Source of the DNA: Baffinella frigidus
Lineage: Eukaryota > Cryptophyceae > Cryptomonadales > Baffinellaceae
Assembly: GCA_026770585.1 (NCBI GenBank)
Contig: MU646317.1
Span: forward strand, 521,964-563,765
DNA length: 41,802 nt
Reading direction: 5' to 3'
The translations under genes and the position numbers were made by a program. Shown piece after piece: positions 16,792 to 29,736 of the stretch. The notes below the pieces were generated by a model, which saw nothing but the letters and a program-made list of their open reading frames with translations, was not told the DNA's origin and did no database searches. Numbering within the stretch: position 1 is the stretch's first letter; each line of letters starts with the position of its first letter.

Positions 16792-18658
16792 ATGCCGTCG
16801 CCGAACCCCGCGGAGCTTGCGCGGGCGAGCGCTGGGTCGGATCTGAGGCCGAAGAGCGCGTCGCGCGACCTGCGCCGCTCAATGACCGCGCGTCCGGCGC
16901 TGACGGCGACGGTGGGGATGAACCAGCAGCAGCTAGGCACGACGGGGAACTTCGTGCGCGTGTTCCCGGCCGTCGCCGAGTTCATAAACATCGAGCCCAA
17001 CGTTACCCACGTGCTGACCGTCACGGTGGTGAACCGCACAGACCGCGTCCGGCGAATCCGCTGCAAGCCCCCTGGCACGCGGGAGTTCACCCTGCACCAG
17101 ATCCCCTCCGTGGCCGTGGCCCCCGGCCTGGAGATCTCCGCGGACCTGGAGTTCTTCACGGAGGTGGAGGGGGACTTCCTGGACGAGATTATTGTGATGT
17201 GCGAGGACGACAGGATCGCGGTCCCCATCGTCGCGCGCGCCCCCCGCGCCGAACTCGTCTTCGACGGGTAGCCCCCTACACCCTCAACCCTGAAGCCTTC
17301 GAGGCGCTCCCTGATCCCTAATCCCTAATCCCTAAACCCTAAACTACTGCGGGGGAAAGGCCCCGATAAACCATAAATCCCGACCCTCAAGTTTTTTATA
17401 CACTGAACCCTAAACCCTGGCAGCCGAAGACAAGAGACTTTTATTCAACTGATGACGTTGGTCCATAAACGTAAGGCGTCCAGAGAGGCTTGAACTAAGA
17501 GCCGAACCTGTCTTCGACGGGTAGCCCCCTACACCTGAGGGCAATAACGAGGTGGTCATCCGAAAAAATCCTGAGCTCTAAACTCCGAACCATAAACCAT
17601 AAAACCTAACCCCCAAACCCTGCCAGGTACTGCGTGTTCGGACCTATCGCGCCCGGCGCACAGACAATCCGGTACATTCCCTAAACCCTAAACCTTAACT
17701 CTAAACCCTAGACCCTAAACCCTCAACCCTAAATCCTCAACCCTAAACCTCAACCCTAAACGATGAATGAAAGAGATTTTTTTGAACTTATGACGTCGAA
17801 CCCTAAACCCTAAACCCTTAGCCCTAAACCCTTATCCCTAAACCCTAAACCCTGAACCCGAAACCAGGTACATAGACGTGGTGAACAAGGGACACCGTCC
17901 CGCGGAGTTTGAGATCCTGAAAAGGGACCCGGCACCTTTCAAAATCGAGCCGATGCAGGTACACTTCCTAGCTCTGCCTCAGTGAACCTGGTCCCCTCAA
18001 AATGACGAGACCGGAAATTGATTTCCCTGTTTTCTGGTACAAATTCGTCAACTTTTGGGTTGAGGACGATCAGTCAACACGGCTGAGGCAGAGCTACACT
18101 TACTAGCTCTGTCTCAGTCTATCTGGGCTCACCAATTTGGTGAGTCCGGGTGCTTCCCCTCGACAAAGCTGACGGATTATTACCGCACACCCAGCATGTC
18201 AATTTGAGAATAATTGGTTAACCCAAGTGAGGCAGAACACTAGTATCGCAGTTGCTTTAAGAAGCACTTAGTTCGAGCCCTCTCTGGACGCCTTAAGTTT
18301 ACGGTCCGACGTCATAAGTTCAATAAAAGTCTCTTCTTCAGCCCTGAACCCTAAACCCTGAATCCGAGCAGGGGCGGCTGGGGCCCGCGGACAGCGACGA
18401 GTGTTTCCTCAGGATAAAGGTCACCCACACCCACACCCTAAACTCTAAACCTTAACCCTTAAACCCTGAACCCCTTACCCGTAACCCCCAACCCCTGTCT
18501 CTACACCCTGAGCCTTGAACCCCAAATCCCCGACCCCCCTCCCCCCCCCCAACAACAAACTCCAACTCCTAAACACTAAACGGTAACCGCAGGTGACGTT
18601 TGAGACGCCGGAGCTGGGGGTGCAGCGCTCAATCGCGGAGGTCAAAGTCAACGGCAAG
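16792..18658 (+). CDS. CFAP47: CFAP47-like exons 1-5: first MSP-like domain
   Basis: Exons 16792-17267, 17627-17671, 17868-17958, 18372-18419 and 18593-18658. Exon 1 is by far the longest (476 nt) and has no heptamer insertions. After about 50 low-complexity residues it encodes FVRVFPAVAEFINIEPN, VTVVNRTDRVRRIRCKPPGT and VEGDFLDEIIVMCEDD, a typical MSP-like domain. Exon 2 gives GYCVFGPIAPGAQTIR, exon 3 YIDVVNKGHRPAEFEILKRD, exon 4 GRLGPADSDECFLRIK and exon 5 VTFETPELGVQRSIAEVKVN. Junction phases are 2, 2, 0 and 0. The exon 2 donor and exon 3 acceptor both read GGTACAT, so that intron is flanked by a direct repeat. Confidence 0.8.
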
Positions 18659-21600
18659 GTCATTCCTAGACCCTAATTTGAGGGGTAGGGATTATTGTTT
18701 AGGATTGACCGAAGGTCAATCCTTGGCTTTGGGCTTTGGGCTTTGAATTTTATGGTTTATCGTTTATTGTTCAGGGTTTAGGGTTTAGGGTTCACTCCTA
18801 TGAAAATCGAGTCTGGGGCTTAGGGTTTGGGGAAACTCTCTGAAGCATTCACGCCGGAGCTGGGAATCAGCGTTCGGTGGCGGAGTTCAAAGTCACCGGC
18901 AAGGTGCAGAGTTTAGTCCTGACTATCTAGGGTTTGGGGTTGAGGGTTGAGGGTTGAGGGTTGAGGGTTTAGGGTTGAGGGTGTACGATCTAGGGTTAAG
19001 GGTTAGGGGGTTAGGGTTTAGGGGTTTAGGGGTTAGGCATTAGGAGTTAGGGTGTGCGAACACGCGTCCAGTTTCACAGGAGCACGGACGGAATGTCACT
19101 GGACCCTTTGACAACCCATACCCCAAACCCTTAACACTACACTCTAAACTCCAAACTCCGCACCCCAGCCCCCACACCAAAACGCATCGATTTTCGTAGT
19201 AGTTTTACATTTCATGGGAGAACCTAACCGCTAACCAACGTGCTGCGGTTTGGAGGTAAGGGTGTGGTGCGGGTTAGGGGTGAAACCTTATCTCCGAACT
19301 CCTCAACCCCAAACCCTTAACTCTCAACTCCTCAAGTCTTAACCTTAAACCCTCAACCCTAGACCCCAAACTCTGAAACGTAACCCCCAAATTCCCGACC
19401 CTAACCTCCAAAGCCACGATAGGTGATTGGAACGGTGATCGACATGTCGGCCAACGTGGTGCGGCAACAGCTCGAAATCGTCTCGGCGGAAGGTGCTTCT
19501 CCTTCTTTATTACTCTCGATACAGGTCCTAGGTAGGCCCTTGAGCCTTGAGTTGAGTGATACAAAAGTCTATGCGCCTTGAGAAACAGCGGAAGATGCTG
19601 GCTGTCCAGGGTTTGTAATGTAGGGTGCAGGCTGTAAACTCCCGTTTCGAGAGAGGTCTGATGCCATCAAAACACATCAAACCCCTAAACCCTCAACTAT
19701 CTTTGCTGCGAAACGTGGTGCTCCAGCAGCTCCAAATCGTCTCGGCGGAATGTCCCCCCCTAACCCTTCTCAGAAATGCATTTATTAAAAGGATTAAGAG
19801 GAAGCTCAAACCTCTAAAATTTCTAGCGAGGTTTTCGTCTGTTCGGGCTCGCCATTTTGGTGAGCCCGGGCTCTTTTCGCCCCAAAGTTGACGGATTAGT
19901 ACCGCAGACCCGGCATGTCAACTTAAGGATAGTCTTTCGACCCGAGTGAGGCAGCGCTAGGCCTTCTCCCCTGAAGGTTCTGCTCCAGTGCCACTAGATG
20001 CCTCGCTCTGCCTGGGTTACTCTGGGCTCCTCATGAAATACATGGCTTAGGGTTCAAACGCAAACAAGGCGTGCCACGAGCTTGTGATCTGCCCAAAGCC
20101 CCCCCCCCTAACCCCAACCTCCAATCTCTGAACCAGGCACCCTCAACCCTGAACTCCAAAATCAGGTTCGGGGCGCGCAGAGGTGATGCAGTTTGGGACG
20201 GTTTTCGTGGGCGAGACGCGCACGCAGCAGGTGCGAACCATCCCGGGTTAAGGTTTAGGGTCTAGGGTTGGACGGGGGGGTTCAGGTTTTAGGGTTAAGG
20301 GTTTAGGGTTTGCGAACGATTCAGGGTTTAGGGTTTAGGGTTTAGGGTTTAGGGTTTAGGGTTGGACAGGGGGTTTCAGGTTTTAGGATTAAGGGCCTAG
20401 GGCATCCAGGGTTTAGGGTTGGACTCGGGGTTCTTGGGGGTTCAGGGGCACTCAGCAGGTGCACACGAGAGAGCCCCGGGAGGGAGGAGAGAGGAGGGGG
20501 GAGGAAAGGAAGGAGGAGGGAGGAGGAGGAAGAAAGGGGGAGGGCGAAGGGTGGGGTTTTGTTTGCAGACTGTTCTCAAGTTGACAGACTGTTCGCAAGT
20601 TGCCAACAGAGCGTTTCTGGAAACGCCAGCTAGTGGTCCATCGCGATGGACCGGAGCCGACGCACTTCAACATTCAAGTGCCCAACCATGTCCTCGTACG
20701 CGGAATCCAACAATTTCATCTCGGAACATACTAGAATGTAAGATAGTATCATTGTATGCCTAAAATAGTAAGATAGCATCATTGTATGCCTAAAATAGCA
20801 TATAAACCCTTATCTTCGGCGTCGGAAGCCTGCGATATTGGGACAGATTCTGTCTTGTCCCGAAATTAGATTAGCACCACGCAACTAAATGGACCGTGCT
20901 GCGAAGCCCACCGTCCACGTGGACACCGGTGGGCTTCGAGGGTTTCGTTGCGCCTGGATTCCAAGGTGGTGCGTGACCAAATTGCACCAGAAAATCTCTC
21001 AAGATAGTTGCATCAAGGCAAGTTGACTTTTGATGAAAGGTTCGTAGTCCACCGTGTGGGTGGGGAAGCACACGTTCGTTGGCGAATTCCTGGTTCTCAA
21101 AAACAATGCTCCGCGCAGTGTATGGTGGTCAACGATGGACCGGAGCCGACGCAGTTCCACATTCAAGTGCCCAAGCAGGATGGCATCGAGTACGACGAGC
21201 CTGTGCGTCCCTCCATAAACCCCAACCTCATCCGGGAACATGTTTCATTTAAAATACAATGGAGGATCAAACCGGATTCTGCCCCAATTAAACTACTTAG
21301 GGCCCTAATCAATCTTCTTCCAACTCCTATGAACATAAAGGGATCCATTTTCTTTTGAATTAAACATGTCCCCGGATTAAACCCCTAAGCCTGACAACCC
21401 CGAAACCCAACTCCCGAAACCCCAAAATCTAATCCTGGAACCCGGAACCCTGGCCCCCAAACCCGCAACCCCTAATCTCCAAACCCGAAACCCTAATCCC
21501 CAAACTCTAATCCCCAATCTCAAAACCGACACAGTCCCGAAACTCTCAACCCCGCACCTTATTCCTCAGACCCGAAATCCGAATCCCGAAACCCTAATCT

Positions 21601-24600
21601 CGGATCCTGGAACAGGTGTGGACGGTGACGCCACCGCAGGGCATCCTCGCACCCCTGGAGCAGCGATTGCTCACCTGCGTCTTCCATCCTCCGTGCGCCC
21701 CCGAACCCGACACCCGCTACCCGAACCCCGAAACCCGGATTCCGGATCCAGAAACCCGAAACCCGGAACGCGAAGCCCGAAACACGAGCAGCGATTGTTG
21801 ATCTGTGTTTTCCATCCGTCGTACGCCCCGAAACCCGGATCCCGGATCCAGAGACCCGGATCCCAAAACCCGGATCCTCACACCCGAAATCCGGATCCCG
21901 AAACCCGAGCAGCGATTGCTCACCTGCGTCTTCCACTCTCCGTACGCCCCGAACCCTGAAACCCGAAACCCGGATCCCGAAACCCGAAACGCCAAACCCT
22001 TCACTCTCAATCCTAAACCCTCACTCCCAAACCCCCAACTTTTTTTCTCTCTGCAACCTCTGGACCCTAACCCTTTGTTTGTTGGCGCAGGCTGATCGCG
22101 GTCTCGAGAGGCTTCCAAGCGCAGATAGCACACCGTAGCACAGAGGACCACGCCTAATCTCTAACCCCCAACCCGCTTTTCTTCGCAGTAGGCTCATCGC
22201 TCTTTAGAGCAACCCTACACCCTACACCCTAGAAATCACCAAACCCCACCCCCTTAACCCTATTCCATAAACCCGAACCCCCCTAGGGGGTCTTCTCTCT
22301 GGAAACCCTCACACGCTCAACCATAACCCGAAACGCGACCTTGATTACCAGCAACCCGGCCGCCATGTATCCTAATCCCGAACCCTTTGGCTTCTCTCTG
22401 CGGAAACGCGAAAGCATAACCCGAACCGCAGGCAGATCACGGTCTCGCGCGGCCTCCAAGCGCAGACAGCCTCCGTGCTGCGGTGTGCTGTAAAATGTTG
22501 AACCTGTTATCGCATTAGGGAGGGGAGGGGGTGCCTGGGCAGACATGTCCTCCACGCAGCCCACCTCCACCACAACCTCGTGGTCTTGTCCCTCAAGCGC
22601 AGACAGCACGCCATCAAACCCTCAAACGCTAAACCATACTCCGAAACGCAGGCTGATCGCGGTCTCGCGCGGCTTCCAAGCGCAGTCAGCACACCGCAGC
22701 ACGGAAGACCACGAGGTGGTGGTGGTGTGCATGGGGGTGGGCGGCGTCGAGGACATGTCTGCCCAGGTGCCCCTAAACCCTAATGCGGATCCCAGTGAAA
22801 ATTTCAATTACTTGGCAAGTTTTTGTGTGTCATATTACGGGCGGGGTTTGGTATCTTAGGCTTGTCCGTAGCCTCACAATGGCATAAAACGCACCTGTAA
22901 GATAGCGAAACGGAGCACAGAGGACCACGAGGTGGTGGTGGTGGTGGTGGTGGTGTGCATGGGGGTGGGCGGCGTCGAGGACATGTCTGCCCAGGTGCCC
23001 CTCCCCAGCCTAATGCGAAATCAGATTCGATCTAATGCGAAATTGTGTTCAACAGTTTATGCTATCTTAAGGGTGTAATTTGCTGTCTTAGGCTTGTCCG
23101 TAGCCTCACAATGGCATACAACGCACCTTAAGGGTGTAATTTGCTGTCTTAGGCTTGTACGTAGCCTCACAATGGCATACACCGCACCTGTAAGATAGCA
23201 CACCGGAGCACGGGGGATCACGAGGCGGTGGTGGTGTGCAAGGGCGTCGGGGGGGTTGAGGACATGTCAGCACAGGTAAACCCCTACCTAATCCCGCTAC
23301 ACCTCGGGATGTAGCCCGATACAAATGGTACACAAGTGTTTTAAATTACAAAATTTACAAGGGAAGGCTTTAAAACTGACAAATGCTCTTCGGGGGTTCA
23401 GGTGAAGCGGACAGGGCGCGCGGCGTTCAAAACTCAAAGAAAACTCTTCGGATTCCGGCATTTTTTTATTTGATTCACGGTTGTACAAGGGACGGTTTAG
23501 CGGTTTAGAACCGATACGTTACTCTCCGGGGGCATATGTATTATGGGTTGGGTTTGCATTGCAGTCTTGAACGCGGATGAATGCTTTCCTCGGGGTGTCA
23601 GGTGAAGTTGACAGGGCGCGCGGCGAATTACGTAAAAAACAAGAGGGTCTTTTAGTGTTTTAGATGACACACCTACAAGGAAAGTTTCATCTTTAAAACC
23701 GACAAACTCGTAAGGCTTTAAAACTGACAAAGGTTCAGTGCTTTAAAACTGAGAAATTTCTGTTTGGGGGCTCAGGTGAAGCTGACAGGGCGCGCGGCGT
23801 ACCCGAAAGTCTCGCTCGCGCACCACTCCCTCGAATTCATCAAGGTCATCAGCCTCCCGAACCCTAAACCCTAAAACCTTAGTCCTGAACCCTAAACCCT
23901 TAAAACCCTCAACCCTCATCCCTACATGCACCGACAAGCCTAATCCCCGAACCCCGAACCCCAAGCCCCAAACCCCAGACCCCAGACCCCAAACCCCAGA
24001 CCCCAAACCCCAAACCCCAAACCCCAAACCCTCAACCACACACACACAAAAATGAAAACAAACACCAGCAACACCCCAAACCCTAAACCCCAACCTGCCT
24101 CCCAGACGGCAACGAACGAGTCGATCGAGCTATCAACAACGATCAAGAACTCACACGAAGACCTCCCCGTGACGTTCCGGATCGAGCGCGTCCCACACTT
24201 TAAGATCCGGCCGGCGACCGGGCGGCTGCTCCCGCACCAGTCGATGGAGCTTGTGGTGTCGTTCGCGCCGAACCAGCTGGGCACGCACAAGTGCACCTTC
24301 AAAGCCATCCTCGCAGGGGGCCAGGTGTCAATCCTAGCCCCTAACTCCTCACCACTGTGCCATACACCGTAACCCCGAAACCCTAAACCCTCAGCTCTGA
24401 ACCCTGAACCCCTACACCATAAACCGTGAATCATATACCCCAAACCCTGAACCCTCGCCCTAAACCCTACTCCCCAAACCCCAGACCCCAAACCCCCAAA
24501 CCCCAAACCCAAACCCTCAACCCTCAACCCCAAATCCTGAACCCCAAACAATCCCCACGTGCAGGCCCACACGCTAAACCCTAAACGCTGAACCCCAACC

Positions 24601-27600
24601 CCTCGATCTACAGGGGCACTCGATCGGCGAAATGATGCTAGGAGTGATGGGCATCTGCGACCGGGAGGTAAACCCTAAACCCTAAACTGTTTAGAAAATT
24701 ACATAGTAAATTACGATTTGTGTGGTAATTTGTGTAGTAAAGTTGTGATTTGTGTAGTAAACTGTGTAGTAAACTGCGATTTGTGTAGAAATGATGCTCG
24801 GAGTGATGGGCATCTGCGACTGCGAGGTTAACCCTGAACCCTAACCCCCAAACCCTCAACCCTAACCCCAAACCCCAACCCCCCCATCCCCAAACCCCTG
24901 ACCCCTGACCCCTGACCCCTAACCCCTAACCCCTAGCCCCTAACCCCTAACCCCTAACCCCTAACCCCAAACCCCAAACCCCCATCCCCTGAACCCCAAG
25001 CCCCAAACCCTAACCCCGAAACCCGAAAGCAGGGGTCCAAGGATTTGAAGGGGGGCCTGACCGCGACGGAGGAAACGTTCAAGCCGACCATGACCTTCCA
25101 GGTGCGAGAACCGAACCGTGACCCCTCCTGTGTAACCACCAGCTCGCCATGTAAACGGCGTTTCCCCCTTGCATACCCGGACGAAAAGGTACAGACACGG
25201 CGCTTTCCCCCCTGCATAAACGGACAAAAAGGTGACGAAACGATGCATAAAAGGCGCTTTCCGCTCTGGGAGCAGGACCAGTGGCAGCTGGAGGCGCAGA
25301 AGAAGATGCCCCCGGAGAAGTTCACGCGCGACAAGCACTGGGAGAAGTTCCCGCCCATGGTAAAACGCCTTCCAACGTTGACGTGTTTGTGGGAGGGAGT
25401 GTGTGGTGCGAAAGTCGAGATGTTTGTGCGACGAACGCCGCGCGTCAACTTTAGAACAGTCAACCCCGAAATCTGAAACCCGGAGCCCGAAAACAGGTGG
25501 ATAATGAGAGCATCGACTACACGTTTGGCCCGGACAAGTTCGAGGAGAAAGCCGCTAACAAGCAGGTCCAACCCTAATCCCTCATCCCGAACCCCAAAAC
25601 CCGAAACCCTGAACCTTCCACCCGAAACCCTGAACCTTCCACCCGAAACCACGAACCCTAAACCCTAGACCTGAAACGTTCGAGAAATTCGAGGAGAAAG
25701 CCGCTAATAAACAGGTTACTAGCCCCCTAGCTCTGTCTTAGTCTATTTGGTCTCGCCATTTTGGTGCGCCCGGGCTCTTTCCCGCGCGAAAGTTGACGGG
25801 GTTGTACCGTACACCCAGCGTGTCAACTTAGGAATAGTCGGCCAACCCGAGTGAGGCAGCGCTAGTGCACGCTCGGCCCAGAGAAGTTCGAGGAAAAGGC
25901 GGCCAACAAGCAGGTCTCTTCTCGCTGTTTTGGACTCTCTGTTTCCCCCCTGTTTTTTTCTGGAAAAGCTATCTTTTGCTGGAAACACTGCTTGCATTCG
26001 AGACGTCCCTGTAAATTAAATTAGCCCTGCAAACCGACTGAAATAAATCATTGTGTGTCGGCAGGCGTACGTTGGCATGATCAGGCAGCGCCCCCCGGCC
26101 CTCAACTCTCAACCCTAACCTCCAATTCCTGAACCCTAAACCCTCAACACTATCCAGAAATGGCAGGTGTACGTTAACATGATCCGACAGGGCCACGCGC
26201 CTCAACCCTCAACCCTACACTCCAATCTCCATACCCCTAAACCAATCGTTGCGTGTTGGCCCCTCAACCATTTCCTTCGTGTTGGCAGGTGTACGTGGAC
26301 ATGATCAGGCAGCGGCACGCACAGCGCAACGCCGACATGTCCATCAAGGAGACGCAAGCGTTCGCGCTCGGCGCGCCGGTGACCGATTCGGGGGATCCGA
26401 AGAACGACCCTGACTATGCGCGCCCCGCCGTCGACATGGGCCTCATCGGTATTGCCCCAATCCCTAATCCCCAATCCCTAATCCCGAAACTTGAATCCCG
26501 AATCCCAAAAACTCATCCTGAAATCCGAAACCCAAAACCCGACGCCCTGAACCTGCGAGAGGCTTTGAGGGAGCGCCCTTAGGGACCCCAAGCCCTAAAT
26601 CCCAAACCACAACCCCAAAGCCTAAGTCAGGAATCCTAAACCCCAACCACGCAGGCCTGCCGGTGAAGGGAATTTCCAAGGGGCTGGCGCTGACGGAACC
26701 GTGACCACTTTCTCAAGAGCACTAAAGTCACTTTCTGGTGTGCAGGCCTTCCGGTGAAGGGGATCTCAAAGGGGCAGGCGCTGCGGGAGCCGTGGCTCGC
26801 GCTGCCGGCGGTCGACGAGCCACTATTCTTGAAGCAGGTCCTCCCCAACCCGCCACCCGAAACCCGACACCCAGAAACTCAAACCCCGAACCCGAAACCC
26901 GGAAACTCGAATCCCTAATCTCTCACCCGAAATTCGAAACCCGCAACCCGAAACCCGAAATTTCGAACCCCGAATCCCTAACCCGGAAACCTTGAAGCAG
27001 GGCGGGGGTGCGGCAATCAAGCCGCGATCAAGGGTTATGGACGAAAACCGCCTTATCCGACGCAAGCTCAAGGTTTCACGAACCCTAGCTCTGTCTCAGT
27101 CTATTTGGTCTCACCAGCTGGGTGAGCCCGAGCGCTTTTCCGCTCGAAAATTAACGAATTTGTACCGTGCACTTGGGATGTCAACTTAAGAATAGTCGGG
27201 CAAGCCGCGATCAAGGGTCATGCACGAGAACCGCCTTATCCGACGCAAGCTCAAGGTTACCTTACACCCTAAACCCTTGAACGGTTTTCTAAGGTAGAGT
27301 CGTTTTCTCATCTGTCGGCCACGCGAAAAGAATCAACGCACGCCCCAAGTTGACGATGCTTGTACTCAACCGTCAACTACACTGCCAGGGCGGACTTTTT
27401 GTTCTAGTCAACTCACCCGCGAATGTGTAGTAAAGAAGTACACATTACGTGTACCTTGTTTCTAAAGTTGACAGATTTGTGGGTGAATTGACTTTTACAA
27501 AATCTCCGGCCTGGCAGTGAACTAGTGCCAACCCCAAACCCGAATCCCCAAATCCCGATCCCAACCCCAACCCCAACCCCAACCCTAAACCTCAACCCAA

Positions 27601-29693
27601 ACCCCAGACGGAGCGTTCCAACGCGCGGGAACGCAAACAGAGCGGGACCACCCTCCCTTAACCCCAAACGCTAACCCCAATTTCCTGATGTGGGACAGGC
27701 GGAGCCCTCGAACGCGCGGGAACGGAAAGAGTGCGGGTCGATCATGCGCCCGGAGCAGATCCTCGCCATCTCGACCCACCCGTCCAACATGGAGTTCGGC
27801 TCAGTCTGCATCCAGGTCGAAACCCTGAACCCTAAACCCCGTGCTACCTACCCTATTTTCTCGACGTTGGCCTTGGAAAGGAGCGCACCCGTCGAACATG
27901 GAGTTCGGCTCAGTCTGCATCAAGGTCTGTGTCAGTCTGTTTGGTCCCACCGATTTGATGCCACCGCGCTGCAAAGGTGGCGGGGTTGTACCAGAGACCT
28001 AGCATGTCCACTTGCCAAGGGTATAGAGACCTAGCGTGTCAACTTGCGAACAGGGCAGCGGAAGGAGTGCGGGTCGATCATACCTTTTAGGGGTAAGGTT
28101 GTAGGTTGTGCTTAGAGTTGAGGGTTGAGGGTTGAGGGTTGAAGGTTTACAGATCCACGCCATCTCGACGCACCCGTCGAATATGGAGTTCGGCTCTGTC
28201 TGCATCCAGGTTTGTTTCACCCTAAACCCCGAACCCTAAACCCTTAACTCTCAACGATCCCTAAACCCTCACCCCTAAAAGACCCAGGCTGCATCCAGGT
28301 TCGACTCCTCCCTAAACTCAGAACCCTGAACCCTACAACCCTGCACCCTCAACCCCTACAACCCTCAACCTACACCCTAAACGCTCCCTAAACCCTAACC
28401 TCCCGCCCTCAACCCTAAAACCCCTAAACCCTAGCCCTAACCCCTGAACCCCAAACCCTCAACACTCCAGGCGGACACATCGAAGAGTTTTACGATCTCC
28501 AACGATTCGCAGCAGCACGTCCGGGTGCAGATCGACACTCTCGGCAACCGCTCGCTGGCCAAGAGCACCCCCGAAGCCCAGGTCACTTGGGGGCTAGGGG
28601 CTTTGGGTTGAGGGGTTTGGAGTTGGGTCGTGTGGCTGGGGGTTCGGGGTTCGGAGTTGGGAGTTGGGGTGTGAGGTGTGGGGTTGAGGAGTTGGGGGTT
28701 AGGGGTTAGGTCTGGGAGGTAGGGTCTAGGGTCTAGGGTGTAGGGTGTAGGGTGTAGGGTGTAGGGTGTTGGCAGCAGCACATCCGGGTGAAGATCGACA
28801 CTCTCGGCAACCGCGAGCTTGACAAGAACACCCCGGAGGCCCAGGCGACACTTAGAGCTCAGGAGTTGACTTAGAGTTCAGGGGTCAGGGGTTAGGAGTA
28901 AGGGTTTGGGGTTTGGGGTTTAGGTTTTCGGCCAAGAGTACCCCGGAGGCTCAGGTGCCTGTCACCCTAAACCCTAAACCCCCAAAACCAAACACCAAAC
29001 CCAAAACTCCAAACCCCAAACCCAAACCCCAGAGATCTCAAACACCAAACACCAACCCCTAAACACCAAACCCCCAAACACCAAATACCAAACACCAAAC
29101 AGCAAACCCCCAAACCCTAAACGCGCAGGTGCTTCCGCCTGGCGCGACGGCGGGGTTCGACATCACGCTCTACCTCGAGTCCAAGGCTGAGGTCGACACG
29201 CGCTTCGCGTACATCATCAACGGCCACCACCGTTACGAGGTTCCCGAACCCCAGTACACCCTATTTATATATATATAATATATACCTGTATTGTATATAC
29301 TATACATGTGTTGTATAGTCTATACATGTATTGTTTAGTCATTTATCAACAGCCACAACCGCTACGAGGATCCCGATGCCCCCGAAAAACGAGCCCAACC
29401 TCTTTCTCTCCCCCNNNNNNNNNNNNNNNNNNNNNNNNNNNNNNNNNNNNNNNNNNNNNNNNNNNNNNNNNNNNNNNNNNNNNNNNNNNNNNNNNNNNNN
29501 NNNNNNNNNNNNNCAATCCCTGTGATTTGTACCGGAGGTCGCCGGAATCCGGCAACCTGTGGTACAAATCAGGGGTCTCGACTAAGAGGCTAACCTCTCT
29601 CTCTTCCGCATAAAATAGATATGCATCTCTTGTATATGCTATACATGTGTTGTATAGACTATACATGTATATCACGAGCAAACTCGAGTTGTA

Positions 29694-29736
<43 letters not shown>

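Noticed and set aside
16761-17228. 155-codon minus-strand open frame opposite CFAP47 exon 1
   Set aside because: Antisense shadow of a GC-rich exon whose plus-strand product has a clear MSP-like domain.
29308-29681. Open frames across the N run
   Set aside because: They bridge 99 unknown bases and have no support.
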